A program made the position numbers and the translations under genes. The notes beneath the pieces are model-generated. The model saw only the letters and a list, made by a program, of their open reading frames with translations, had not been told where the DNA came from and did no database searches. From positions 1 to 44,228 of the forward strand of contig JAUSMB010000017.1 in assembly GCA_030645365.1 (NCBI GenBank): a stretch of 44,228 nucleotides of DNA, given 5' to 3'. The stretch's first letter is position 1; each line of letters begins with the position of its first letter. This DNA comes from Rugosibacter sp. (GTDB lineage: Bacteria > Pseudomonadota > Gammaproteobacteria > Burkholderiales > Rhodocyclaceae). Positions 21,145 to 30,096 of this stretch are shown here, piece after piece.

Positions 21145-21720
21145 ATGAACCCAGTACTCAACTCGAGAATTGATCTTTCGGATTTTCTTGCCAGCATTGA
21201 GCGGCGGGCCTTCAAACAAGCCATGTTCGCAGTGAAAAATAGAGAAGTAGCACTAGATGTCGTGCAAGACGCCATGATGAAATTATCTGAAAAATACAGC
21301 GCTCGCCCTGCAAATGAATGGCCGATGCTGTTTCAAAGGATTTTACAAAACACGATTCGCGATAGCTTTCGTCGCTCAAACGTACGCTCCCTCTGGATAA
21401 GCTTATTTTCATCTTTTTTAAGTGATAACGATGATGAAACTGACCCTCTGGACATTATTTCAGCAACAAGTGAACACAAGGGGTTACGTTCTCCTCAGCA
21501 GCAAATTGAGCAAACCCAGTTGCTAGGCATTATTGAAGCGGAAATTGAAAAACTGCCTGCACGTCAACGCGAAGCCTTCCTGATGCGTTACTTGGAAGAG
21601 CTGAATATCAACGAAACAGCGCTGGCAATGGGCTGTTCAGAAGGCAGCGTCAAGACTCATTGCTCACGAGCGACGCATACATTAGCCGTCGCACTAAAAG
21701 CGAAAGGCATCGCACTATGA
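21145..21720 (+). CDS. RNA polymerase sigma-70 factor, ECF-like
   Basis: Alternative sigma factor of 191 residues. Region 2 is seen in REVALDVVQDAMMKLSEKY and the following FQRILQNTIRDSFRR. The linker is followed by region 4: LPARQREAFLMRYLEELNINETALAMGCSEGSVKTH. There is no region 1 or 3, as in ECF factors. The next gene overlaps by ATGA and encodes a small single-span membrane protein, the arrangement expected for a sigma/anti-sigma pair. I remember this cluster next to ilvI in other betaproteobacteria, but no known stimulus. Confidence 0.88.
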   Translation: MNPVLNSRIDLSDFLASIERRAFKQAMFAVKNREVALDVVQDAMMKLSEKYSARPANEWPMLFQRILQNTIRDSFRRSNVRSLWISLFSSFLSDNDDETDPLDIISATSEHKGLRSPQQQIEQTQLLGIIEAEIEKLPARQREAFLMRYLEELNINETALAMGCSEGSVKTHCSRATHTLAVALKAKGIAL

Positions 21721-22097
21721 ATAAAGAGGCGGAATTCGCATCTAAAATTTGTAACCAACTTGAGGCAGGGATGTCGGCACTTGATCCTGCTGTGTTGATA
21801 CGACTGCACAAGGCGCGGAGGCTTGCGTTGAGTGCCCAAACTGTTCACGATCTTAAATTCGTAGGTATCGTTGCGGCGGCAGAACAAAAAATTTTAAGTC
21901 ATGCTAAAACGCTACTGATGGTTTTAGCCTTGAGTGTTGGCACCATAGGTACTTACTACTGGAATGGTGATGAACAAGCTCATGAGCGCGACGAAATTGA
22001 TAGTGCCCTACTGACTGATGAGCTCCCACCTACTGCATACCTTGACCTTGGCTTTCAGGCATGGCTCAAACCTTCTGTCGACTTATCCTCGCAATAA
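21717..22097 (+). CDS. DUF3619-like single-span membrane protein (candidate anti-sigma factor)
   Basis: A 126-residue protein. A soluble helical N-terminal part (about 1-62) is followed by one hydrophobic segment, TLLMVLALSVGTIGTYYW (about 64-81), and an acidic outside portion. It resembles DUF3619 proteins that follow sigma factor genes in betaproteobacteria; the family name is from memory. Start 21717 overlaps the sigma factor stop. Its topology and position suggest it binds the sigma factor at the membrane. No zinc-binding HxxxCxxC motif is present, so it is not a classical ZAS anti-sigma factor. It overlaps the next gene by 37 bases. Confidence 0.7.
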   Translation: MNKEAEFASKICNQLEAGMSALDPAVLIRLHKARRLALSAQTVHDLKFVGIVAAAEQKILSHAKTLLMVLALSVGTIGTYYWNGDEQAHERDEIDSALLTDELPPTAYLDLGFQAWLKPSVDLSSQ

Positions 22098-22594
22098 CCC
22101 TGGTGCTAGCCTCAATACCGGGCTACTCGCGTGACTCATTAAATACTCAGCCAACATGGTCCGAGTTGAATAGTCAGCAACGGGTCATCCTCGCCCCTTT
22201 CTCAAGCTCATGGAATAACACGGACAATTACAGCCGAAAAAAATGGCTTGCCATTGCCAAACGATATCCATCCATGGGGACCGAAGAAAGGGTGCGCACC
22301 CAAAACCATATGAAAGAATGGGTAAAGCTCACCCCTGAAGAACGCAAGCGCGCACGAGAAAAATATAAATCCTTGAGACGCTCATCGCCAAACCAAAAGG
22401 CAACCCTCAAGAATAAATGGCAGGAGTACCAAGCGCTCCCGGAAAGCGAAAAAAAGCGATTGAAATCTGTAGCCAAACATCAAGACAAGATTCATCCAGT
22501 GCCAAAGTCATTGACCCTTCCCTTAAAGAAGAAAACGCTCTCACCTCCAACTCGTCCCCTAACCAGTCCGCCCCATTTTGTTGCCACCCCTTAA
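22061..22594 (+). CDS. DUF3106-like secreted, lysine-rich protein
   Basis: A 177-residue protein. It has a signal peptide of about 23 residues (LILAITLVLASIPGYS). Two or three copies of a motif with W...R...L...ER follow: TWSELNSQQRVILAPF, WLAIAKRYPSMGTEERVR, and EWVKLTPEERKRAREKY. The C-terminal third is rich in K, P and S. This repeat pattern is that of DUF3106 (from memory). It is probably exported to the periplasm. Its start lies inside the preceding gene, so it may be coupled to it. Role unknown; it may be a sensor or an envelope factor regulated by the neighbouring sigma factor. Confidence 0.7.
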   Translation: MAQTFCRLILAITLVLASIPGYSRDSLNTQPTWSELNSQQRVILAPFSSSWNNTDNYSRKKWLAIAKRYPSMGTEERVRTQNHMKEWVKLTPEERKRAREKYKSLRRSSPNQKATLKNKWQEYQALPESEKKRLKSVAKHQDKIHPVPKSLTLPLKKKTLSPPTRPLTSPPHFVATP

Positions 22595-22643
22595 TCCCAA
22601 ACCCCTGTTAGAAACAGATCTTGCAGATACTAAAAAGATCGTG

Positions 22644-23054
22644 ATGCCAAGCTTGCGACGTCGATTTGCAAGCATGGCATATGAATGTTTACTTCTACTC
22701 GGTGTTCTTTCCATCACGTTTCTCATTCCTAATCTCCTTCTAGGAATGGCGACATCCATAGTGCTTCCCGGCTGGGCACTTTTACTGCATGTTTTTGTGG
22801 TTCTTGGGGCCTACTTTATTGGATATTGGCATTTTGGCGGCCAAACTCTTGCAATGCAAACTTGGCAGCTACAAATTGTCACTGAAAACTACGCACGCCT
22901 GTCACCTGCACGGCTTGTGTTGCGTTACCTTTTGGCGTGGCCTAGCATCATTTATTTTTTTGCAGGGCTTTTATGGGCGTTATTAGATCGTGATCGTCAA
23001 TTCTTGCATGACCGGCTCGCAAAAACACGGATCATGTTTAAACCAAGAACATAA
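22644..23054 (+). CDS. RDD-family membrane protein
   Basis: Small membrane protein with three hydrophobic segments. The RDD pattern is visible as PSLRRRFASMAYECLLLL at the start, FGGQTLAMQTWQLQIV in the middle and DRDRQFLHDRLAKTRIM at the end. Start 22644 gives 136 residues. A TTG start at 22578 would add 22 residues and overlap the previous gene, and neither has a convincing ribosome binding site. It is the last gene of the sigma factor cluster and converges on lptG. The function of RDD proteins is mostly unknown; some are linked to transport. Confidence 0.8.
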   Translation: MPSLRRRFASMAYECLLLLGVLSITFLIPNLLLGMATSIVLPGWALLLHVFVVLGAYFIGYWHFGGQTLAMQTWQLQIVTENYARLSPARLVLRYLLAWPSIIYFFAGLLWALLDRDRQFLHDRLAKTRIMFKPRT

Positions 23055-23073
23055 CAGGCATCCAAAACTTCGA

Positions 23074-24153
23074 CTATCGACGTTCAACCCACCACAGCAT
23101 GCCTGTAGCTGCCAACAAAAATAACAAACTAGGTGTCATGGCAGAAAGAAATGGCGGCCAGCTATTAATGGCGCCTAAGCTTGAAAATAACCCGTTAAGC
23201 ATATGAAAGCCAATGCCCAACATAACTCCAGAAAATATGCGGATACTTGCAAGACCCGCGCGGTCTTGCAAATAAGCAAACGGTAACGCCAAAGCCATCA
23301 TGACCAGCGGCGCAAAAGGGTAGGTCAGCTTTTTCCAAAAGGCAATCTCATAACGTCCTGTCTTTTGCTGATTACTTCGCAAATGACGAATATAGCGCGT
23401 CAAGTTAAGAAGTGACATACGTCCGGGATTGACCATTAAAACCACCAATAGATCTGGATTTAAAGCAGACTTCCATTGAAAGTTCGCCATTCGCTCGACA
23501 TGAGCAGAATCACCCGAAAAAATAGTACGCACAACATCATCAAGCTTCCATTCGCCTTCAGAAATGAACCGTCCTCTTTTTGCCTCACTGATAGAACTCA
23601 ACTGGAAATTTTTATCGAATTCAAAAATTCTCAAATCTTTAAGTGAGGCATCTGGAAAAACCTCATTTACATTGATAAACGAAGTTTCATCCTTAACCCA
23701 TAGACCGGAGCGAAATTCTTTTGCGACGAGCTTACCCATCGCTTTAAGCCGCATCTGCTGTGCCGATTGCTCCGCAGGGGGCACTAAAAACTCACCTACC
23801 GCCAAAGTAAGCATAGTAAAAATAAGACCAATACGGCCTAAAGAAAACAAAAACTCGCGTGTTGATAAGCCAGACGACCTGAGAACTGCAATTTCAGAAT
23901 GCCGTGCCAGCATCACAAGCGCGTATAACGTACCGATCAGGATTCCAATTGGGAATAACTCATACAGTCGACCCGGCAAGGTCAGTCCGATATAAATCAA
24001 GGCATCTTGAAGGCGGTATCCCCCTTTACCAATACTCTCCAGTTCATGAATTAAATCAAAAAAGGCAAATAGCATTAGAAAAGCAAGTAGAACCAATGCC
24101 GTTGAAGCATAAATTTCTTTCGCTAAATGACGTTCATAAATTTTTAACGCCAT
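23074..24153 (-). CDS. lptG: LPS export permease LptG
   Basis: Inner membrane half of the LptB2FG ABC exporter that extracts lipopolysaccharide and sends it to the outer membrane. Six transmembrane helices are arranged as three plus three around a periplasmic beta-jellyroll part. Motifs: KIYERHLAKEIY at the start, LPGRLYELFPIGILIGTLY, SEIAVLRSSGLS, and FWKKLTYPFAPLVMMALALPF. Start 24153 overlaps the lptF stop and matches homologous N-termini. An ATG at 24168 is also possible. The gene order lptF-lptG is standard. Confidence 0.93.
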   Translation of the reverse strand: MALKIYERHLAKEIYASTALVLLAFLMLFAFFDLIHELESIGKGGYRLQDALIYIGLTLPGRLYELFPIGILIGTLYALVMLARHSEIAVLRSSGLSTREFLFSLGRIGLIFTMLTLAVGEFLVPPAEQSAQQMRLKAMGKLVAKEFRSGLWVKDETSFINVNEVFPDASLKDLRIFEFDKNFQLSSISEAKRGRFISEGEWKLDDVVRTIFSGDSAHVERMANFQWKSALNPDLLVVLMVNPGRMSLLNLTRYIRHLRSNQQKTGRYEIAFWKKLTYPFAPLVMMALALPFAYLQDRAGLASIRIFSGVMLGIGFHMLNGLFSSLGAINSWPPFLSAMTPSLLFLLAATGMLWWVERR

Positions 24154-25226
24154 CGCATTTTTATCCATGAAAATGGATTCTGCCGATAGTAAAAAAGTAC
24201 CAAGAGCAGTACCAGCATAATTCCATGTATTGCCCACAACCCAATCTCAAAAGGCAACTTTTTCTGGGAAACCCAAGCTTGACTAATACTCAATAAATTG
24301 CTGTACAGCATGTATGCAAGCAATGCAAAAAAAAGGTTATTCGTTCGACCCGCCCGCGCATTAACAAAAGAAAGGGGTATCGCTAAGAGTACAAGATTGA
24401 GCGCTGCCAGAGGCAGGCCCAATCGCCACAATAATTCCGCTTTGTATGTAGATTCAGACTCCTTGAGCAAATCAAAAAACGGCATGATGCGTGGAGATGC
24501 TTCAAGACTATACGTTTCTTTGGTTTCAATACGTATCGCATAGCGATCAAACTCCATGACCCGGTACTCTGGCGTACCTGCAGCACCTTCATAGCGTCGT
24601 CCATTATCAAGCACAAGAAACTTGTCCCCATTCGGCGCATTCTCGGTATGCCCCCTGGCTGTTGCCATCACGCCCGTACGTCCCTGCTGCACAGAGCTAA
24701 TGAAAACATTTTTCACAACACCTTCTTGCCCTGCAATGCTCTCGACAAAAAACACGCGATCACCAGCCCCGGATTCATTAAACTCACCTGGTGAGACGCG
24801 CGCCACGTCGCCACGACCATCTATTTTTTGGCGGTAAAGCTCACCTTGCTGCATCGCCCAGGGGGCAAGCATTAATGAAAGAAGAGCGATGACCAGCACC
24901 AACGGAAAAGAAAATTTCAATACAGGCTTGACCCACACCGACAATGGCAAACCCGAAGCTTGCCAGATAACCATCTCAGAGTCGCGATACCACCGTGACA
25001 AGGTTAACAAAACCGAAACGAAAATGGTCAGTGAAAGCACTACGGGAAGATAGCTAATCGCCCCAAATACTAGGAGTGCCATCACCGCTTCGGAGGCTAA
25101 CTTTCCGCCTGCAGCTTGAGCCAGAAGGCGGATCAGTTGCGTCGTCAGTAGAATCGCAAGTAGCGCAATAAAAATTGCCGCCGCTGTTTGGGTGAACTCC
25201 CTGATTGCGGCGCGTTGATAAATCAT
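24144..25226 (-). CDS. lptF: LPS export permease LptF
   Basis: Partner of LptG in the lipopolysaccharide exporter. It starts with IYQRAAIREFTQTAAAIF, followed by LTTQLIRLLAQAA, the SEMVIWQASGLPLS coupling helix, a periplasmic domain (about 130-250), and the C-terminal membrane part with LPLAALNLVLLAIPLSFVN. It has 360 residues. It is divergent from pepA, an arrangement common in beta- and gammaproteobacteria. Confidence 0.94.
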   Translation of the reverse strand: MIYQRAAIREFTQTAAAIFIALLAILLTTQLIRLLAQAAGGKLASEAVMALLVFGAISYLPVVLSLTIFVSVLLTLSRWYRDSEMVIWQASGLPLSVWVKPVLKFSFPLVLVIALLSLMLAPWAMQQGELYRQKIDGRGDVARVSPGEFNESGAGDRVFFVESIAGQEGVVKNVFISSVQQGRTGVMATARGHTENAPNGDKFLVLDNGRRYEGAAGTPEYRVMEFDRYAIRIETKETYSLEASPRIMPFFDLLKESESTYKAELLWRLGLPLAALNLVLLAIPLSFVNARAGRTNNLFFALLAYMLYSNLLSISQAWVSQKKLPFEIGLWAIHGIMLVLLLVLFYYRQNPFSWIKMRWR

Positions 25227-25333
25227 TGTCGGTGAAGGGTATGTTTTGACTTCTTATGGAAAGTTAAGGAGAATCGAACCTTGCACTTTTTTATACATCA
25301 AGTGCTATCCACAGTACATAAGGAGAATCTTTT

Positions 25334-26857
25334 TTGGAATTTAGCATAAAAATCGAAGGGCCGGAAAAAAGGCGCAGCGCATGCGTGGTCGTGGGTGTTT
25401 ATCAATCCGGAAAACTCTCCATAAGCGCCAAATTGCTTGATCAAGCGGTTAAACATGTGCTCAGTGACGTAATCAGCCGAGGCGATATGCAAGGCAAGCT
25501 AGGCTCAACGCTTTTACTGCAGAAATTACCTGGCGCCTTGGCCGAGCGTGTGCTACTCGTGGGTTGTGGCAAAGAAGATGAAATGAACGAAAAGAACTAT
25601 CTATCGGTCATGACTGCCGCGATCAAGCATCTGAATGGAACAGGAACAACTGACGCCACCTTGTATCTGACAGAACTCGACGTTGCCAAGCAGTCTTTAG
25701 CATGGAAAATTCGTCAAGCAACGATTGCGATCCAAGACACAATATACAAATTTGATCATCTCAAATCCAAGCCAGAAGATCATCCTCAGGCACTACGAAA
25801 AATCGCCTACGCCCTACCTGACCGTAACGAGTTGGCAACGGCAGAATTAGCCTTAACCGAAGGTTTGGCAATTGCTGAGGGCATGACGCTGGCCAAGAAT
25901 CTTGGCAATCTGCCGGGCAACGTTTGCACACCAACCTATCTGGCCAATGAAGCTAAAAAATTAGCTAAAACCCACCAGCTTGCAATTGAAGTGCTTGACA
26001 AAGGCGCCATGGAAAAGCTCGGGATGAACACGCTTCTCTCCGTCTCACGCGGTTCGCGCGAACCACCTAAATTTATTATCGCGCGCTATCAAGGTGGCGC
26101 TAAAAAAGAAAATCCTATCGTACTGGTTGGCAAAGGAATCACCTTTGATAGCGGTGGTATCTCACTCAAGCCCGGTGCTGAAATGGACGAAATGAAGTAC
26201 GACATGTCTGGCGCAGCCAGCGTCCTGGGAACACTCAAGGCAGTTGCCTTGCTAAAGCTACCGCTCAATTTGATTGTTGTCATTCCCGCCAGCGAAAACT
26301 TACCTGATGGTGCTGCATCGAAACCCGGGGATATTGTCACCTCCATGTCGGGACAAACGGTCGAAATTCTAAATACCGATGCCGAAGGCCGGCTCGTTTT
26401 ATGTGACGCCTTGACCTACGTTGAGCGATTTAATCCAGAATGCGTAATCGATGTCGCTACGTTAACTGGCGCCTGCGTCATTGCCCTTGGCCATGTGACA
26501 TCAGGACTTTTAGCAAACCATGAGGGCCTAGCCCAGGAGTTGCTGGCTGCAGGGCAAGCATCCTGCGATCGCGCCTGGCAGCTCCCCTTGTGGGACGACT
26601 ACCAAGAGCAATTAAAGAGTAACTTTGCTGATATGGCCAATATCGGCGGGCGCGCAGCTGGTTCGATTACAGCCGCATGCTTTCTTGCCCGCTTTACAAA
26701 AAAATACCGCTGGGCACACCTTGATATTGCGGGTACCGCATGGCGTTCAGGCAAAGAAAAAGGTTCCACCGGTCGACCGGTGCCTTTACTTACCCAGTTT
26801 TTGCTTGGGCGTGCAAATCAGGCGCCAAAGATTATCGTCAAATCCAAGAAAAAATGA
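25334..26857 (+). CDS. pepA: Leucyl aminopeptidase (cytosol aminopeptidase)
   Basis: M17 metallopeptidase that removes N-terminal amino acids, forming hexamers with two metal ions. The catalytic signature N347-T-D-A-E-G-R-L is intact. GKGITFDSGGISLKPG and KYDMSGAASVLG carry metal ligands. It has 507 residues. The start codon is TTG: AGGAG lies eight bases before it and the protein then begins MEFSIKIEGPEK, like its homologues. In some bacteria PepA also binds DNA. The holC start overlaps its stop (ATGA). Confidence 0.95.
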   Translation: MEFSIKIEGPEKRRSACVVVGVYQSGKLSISAKLLDQAVKHVLSDVISRGDMQGKLGSTLLLQKLPGALAERVLLVGCGKEDEMNEKNYLSVMTAAIKHLNGTGTTDATLYLTELDVAKQSLAWKIRQATIAIQDTIYKFDHLKSKPEDHPQALRKIAYALPDRNELATAELALTEGLAIAEGMTLAKNLGNLPGNVCTPTYLANEAKKLAKTHQLAIEVLDKGAMEKLGMNTLLSVSRGSREPPKFIIARYQGGAKKENPIVLVGKGITFDSGGISLKPGAEMDEMKYDMSGAASVLGTLKAVALLKLPLNLIVVIPASENLPDGAASKPGDIVTSMSGQTVEILNTDAEGRLVLCDALTYVERFNPECVIDVATLTGACVIALGHVTSGLLANHEGLAQELLAAGQASCDRAWQLPLWDDYQEQLKSNFADMANIGGRAAGSITAACFLARFTKKYRWAHLDIAGTAWRSGKEKGSTGRPVPLLTQFLLGRANQAPKIIVKSKKK

Positions 26858-27291
26858 CACGTATCAGCTTTTTTCATGGGGCCAATGATCGGTTGCATGC
26901 GGCCGCGCAGTGGGTCGCCGATGCCCATCACAACAGCACACCTGTGTTGATCTACACCCCGCAGGAAAAGCACGCAGAAACGCTGGATCGTTTGTTATGG
27001 ACACAGACCGCGCTTGGATTTACACCTCACTGTCGCGCCAGCGCTGCGCTTGCCGCTGAAACACCCGTGCTTATCGCCACTCAGCTCGATGAGGCCCCCG
27101 CTATTCCAGAGGATGCACGGGTGCTTCTCAATCTGTCAGACGAAATTCCTGGGGGATTTGAGCGCTTTTCACATATCGTCGAAATTATCAGCTCGAATGA
27201 TGAGGTTCGCCTGCCTGGACGCGATCGTTTTCGGTTTTATCGCGACCGCGGTTGCTCAATCGAGAGTCATGACATTTCAAAAAATGCCTGA
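26854..27291 (+). CDS. holC: DNA polymerase III subunit chi
   Basis: Chi subunit links the clamp loader to single-strand-binding protein during replication. The start MTRISFFHGANDRLHAAAQW and the tract PVLIYTPQEKHAETLDRLLWT, then VLLNLSDEIPGGFERF, fit HolC. It has 145 residues. It overlaps pepA by four bases; pepA-holC is a frequent pair, usually followed by valS, which is absent here. Confidence 0.92.
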   Translation: MTRISFFHGANDRLHAAAQWVADAHHNSTPVLIYTPQEKHAETLDRLLWTQTALGFTPHCRASAALAAETPVLIATQLDEAPAIPEDARVLLNLSDEIPGGFERFSHIVEIISSNDEVRLPGRDRFRFYRDRGCSIESHDISKNA

Positions 27292-27763
27292 CTTGACTCC
27301 CCCTGACGACACAGCCAAGGTGCTGGCAGATGCGGATCAACTGATCCAGCGACGGCGTGTATTTATCGCATCTCCATCGCTCCACGCTTCATCGCCCATG
27401 CCTACCCATGTACCTGCCCATTTTTTTGAGGCCGAATCTGAAGCTGCAGTTGAACACACTATTGAAACCGCACCCATCGCGCCAGCAGCGCATCTCGTAG
27501 CGGACGATGCTGACCATGATCTCCCTCTGCTCACAGAAAAAGTAACATCTCTGGCGCCTTCTTTAGCCGACATTCAAGCAGCGCAGCGCGATGCCGTACA
27601 AAAAGAATTGACGTGCTGGCTAGAGCAAGAGCTGCCATTAGCCATACTAAAAATAACTGACGGCATTGCTGATCAGCTCTTGGGCGAACTCACTCGCAAA
27701 GCGCAAGAGCATTTATTACCGAACCTGATGATGCATCTGGGTGACCTGCCGCCTGATACCTGA
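27269..27763 (+). CDS. Hypothetical protein following holC
   Basis: A protein of about 164 residues that I do not assign to a family. The N-terminal two thirds are acidic and rich in A, P, H and E with little predicted fold (about 45-105). The last 55 residues look helical: IQAAQRDAVQKELTCWLEQE, then a leucine-rich tail ending in LLPNLMMHLGDLPPDT. No signal peptide or membrane segment is seen. Its start overlaps the holC stop; ATG 27284 is an alternative. The position suggests co-expression with holC, and betaproteobacteria often have an unannotated gene here. Confidence 0.65.
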   Translation: MTFQKMPDLTPPDDTAKVLADADQLIQRRRVFIASPSLHASSPMPTHVPAHFFEAESEAAVEHTIETAPIAPAAHLVADDADHDLPLLTEKVTSLAPSLADIQAAQRDAVQKELTCWLEQELPLAILKITDGIADQLLGELTRKAQEHLLPNLMMHLGDLPPDT

Positions 27764-27768
27764 CATAC

Positions 27769-30054
27769 CTAGCGCCGCGCTTTTGACGGCACTTTTGACG
27801 GCTTTTTTAACGCCGTTGTTAATGGCGCTTTAGGCATCGTTTTGGACAACACTACGGGCGAATCTGCCAACCGAAAATCAATCTTGCTGGCTTCCATATC
27901 GACGCGCACCAATTGCACTCGAACCCGGTCTGATAAACGAAAGCGTCGGCCGCTACGCTCACCCACCATGGTGTGTGTTTTTTCATCAAAGTGGAAGTAG
28001 TCCTGCCCGAGTTCTGAAACATGCACCAGACCTTCGACGAACACGCCATCCAGGGCGATGAAAATTCCGAATGGAACAACAGAAGAAATGCTGCCCTCAA
28101 AGATTTCACCAATCCGATCGCGCATGTAATAACACTTAAGCCACGACTCCACATCGCGCGTGGCTTCATCAGCACGGCGCTCGGTTTTTGAGCAATGCAG
28201 GCCGATTTCTTCCCAGTTACCCGGCTCATATCGCCGTCTCGCCAGCGCCGACTTTATGGCACGATGCACGAGCAAATCAGGATAGCGACGAATCGGCGAC
28301 GTGAAGTGCGTATAACTGTCATATGCCAAACCAAAATGGCCCACATTATCCGGGCTATAAATCGCCTGCCGCAGTGAACGAAGCATCACGGTTTGGAGTA
28401 ACTGCCGATCTGGCCGTCCGCCGATTTTGTCTATCAGCGCTGCATAATCTTTTGCGCTAGGGGCATTTCCACCACCCAATTGCAGCCCAAAAGTTCCCAA
28501 AAAATCGCGCAGTTTTTCCAACCGCTCCGGTGTCGGTCCTTCGTGTACGCGATACAACGTCGGATGCTCTTGCTCATGCAAAAATTCTGAGGCGCATACA
28601 TTAGCTGCCAACATGCACTCTTCAATCAACCGATGCGCATCATTGCGCTCATAGGGCTCGATGCGATCAATCTTGCCGTTCTCATCGAACAGCATCCGGG
28701 TCTCAACGGTTTCAAAATCAATCGCACCGCGTTTTTCACGTGCCTTGGCGAGCTGTCGATAAAGTGCCTCCAATGCTTCAAGCTGAGGCAGCACAGGAGC
28801 CAGTTTCTCGCAGGCACTGGCATCTTTGTCATAAAGTGCTGCAGCCACCTCGGTATATGTCAAGCGCGCATGAGAGAACATCACCGCAGAATAAAACCGA
28901 TAGCGTGTAATCGTACCTGTCCCACTGATGGCCATGTCACACACCATGCACAGCCGCTCAACTTGCGGATTAAGGGAACACAAGCCATTCGATAATTTCT
29001 CAGGCAGCATCGGAATCACGCGGCGCGGAAAATACACCGAGTTTCCACGCTCATAGGCATCCTGATCTAACGCCCCCTTTTCTGCGACGTAATGCGAAAC
29101 ATCCGCAATGGCGACGACCAGCCGAAACCCCTTGCCTTGTCGCTCGCAATAAACTGCGTCATCAAAGTCTCTTGCTGTCTCGCTATCAATCGTTACCAGA
29201 GGCAAACCCGTAATATCCTCGCGGCCCTTCCAATCCGACTTGCGTACCGCATCGGGCAATTTTTTTGTTTCAGCTAACGCCGCATTTGAAAACTCAAAAG
29301 GAAGCTCATGTTTTCTCAGTGCAATTTCAATTTCCATCCCCGGGTCAGCATAATTGCCGAGCACTTCGACAATGCGGCCTATTGGCTGTGAATTCTTGCT
29401 AGGCTGCTCGATCAGCTCGACCATCACAATCTGGCCCGCACCCGGTTTAGGTAACTTCCTTGCCCCCTTTTCAGCCGGTGCCAAAAAAATATCCTGGCTA
29501 ATGCGCCGGTTTTCAGGCACTACAAACAACACACCATGTTCTTCGAGCACGCGCCCAACCAGGGTTTTATTGGCGCGCTCGGTAACCTCGACAATCTTTC
29601 CCTCGGGACGCCCTTTGCGATCAACACCGATGACACGAGCGATCACCCGGTCGCCATGCAGCACTTTGTCCATTTCCTTGGGCGAAAGGAAAATATCATC
29701 CGAGCCCTCTTCTGGCGACAAAAAACCAAAACCATCGGGATGCCCAATGATGCGGCCACGAACCAAATCCGCCTTATCTGGAATCAGCCAGTCGCCTCGA
29801 CGATTCTGCATGAGCTGCGCATCGCGCGCCATCGCGCCCAAGCGCCGCCGGAATGGCTCCATCTCATCCGCATGAATATCCAGCAATTCAACCAGCCGAT
29901 CAGTACTCAGCGGCGCGCCTTCGGTCACCAGCATTTGCAGTATGTACTCACGGCTGGGGAGTGGGTGTTCATATTGCGCCTGTTCGCGTGCGAACTCAGG
30001 ATCGGCCCGGCGAATTTTAGAAAGCTTAGCAAGTGATTTTGGTTTGTTTGACAA
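27769..30054 (-). CDS. rnr: Ribonuclease R
   Basis: Processive 3'-5' exoribonuclease that degrades structured RNA and takes part in rRNA quality control. In order: N-terminal helix-turn-helix (about 35-90), cold-shock OB domain (RGRIIGHPDGFGFL, about 99-112), a second OB domain, the RNB catalytic domain with D290, D296, D298 and D299 in TIDSETARDFDDAV, an S1 domain (IFEGSISSVVPFGIFIALDG), and a short basic tail. It has 761 residues. The start is TTG with AGGA ten bases upstream. The -35 box of the divergent tRNA-Leu promoter overlaps this start. A repeat copy encodes IKSALARRR. Confidence 0.95.
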   Translation of the reverse strand: MSNKPKSLAKLSKIRRADPEFAREQAQYEHPLPSREYILQMLVTEGAPLSTDRLVELLDIHADEMEPFRRRLGAMARDAQLMQNRRGDWLIPDKADLVRGRIIGHPDGFGFLSPEEGSDDIFLSPKEMDKVLHGDRVIARVIGVDRKGRPEGKIVEVTERANKTLVGRVLEEHGVLFVVPENRRISQDIFLAPAEKGARKLPKPGAGQIVMVELIEQPSKNSQPIGRIVEVLGNYADPGMEIEIALRKHELPFEFSNAALAETKKLPDAVRKSDWKGREDITGLPLVTIDSETARDFDDAVYCERQGKGFRLVVAIADVSHYVAEKGALDQDAYERGNSVYFPRRVIPMLPEKLSNGLCSLNPQVERLCMVCDMAISGTGTITRYRFYSAVMFSHARLTYTEVAAALYDKDASACEKLAPVLPQLEALEALYRQLAKAREKRGAIDFETVETRMLFDENGKIDRIEPYERNDAHRLIEECMLAANVCASEFLHEQEHPTLYRVHEGPTPERLEKLRDFLGTFGLQLGGGNAPSAKDYAALIDKIGGRPDRQLLQTVMLRSLRQAIYSPDNVGHFGLAYDSYTHFTSPIRRYPDLLVHRAIKSALARRRYEPGNWEEIGLHCSKTERRADEATRDVESWLKCYYMRDRIGEIFEGSISSVVPFGIFIALDGVFVEGLVHVSELGQDYFHFDEKTHTMVGERSGRRFRLSDRVRVQLVRVDMEASKIDFRLADSPVVLSKTMPKAPLTTALKKPSKVPSKARR
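28231..28256 (-). repeat. Dispersed 26-bp repeat, copy D (in rnr)
   Basis: On the minus strand it reads TAAAGTCGGCGCTGG then CGAGACGGCGA, three mismatches from copy A. It is in the sense direction of rnr but in a different frame from copies B, C and F, giving KSALARRR. Confidence 0.72.
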
Positions 30055-30075
30055 TCTGACTTTTTCCTATAGAAT
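30048..30075 (+). promoter_or_regulatory. Sigma-70 promoter of tRNA-Leu
   Basis: TTGACA (30048-30053), a 16-base spacer and TAGAAT (30070-30075) precede a GC-rich discriminator (CCGCGCC), the pattern of a strong stringently controlled stable-RNA promoter. Its -35 box overlaps the start codon of divergent rnr. Confidence 0.75.
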
Positions 30076-30096
30076 CCGCGCCTCGTTTTGAGTATT

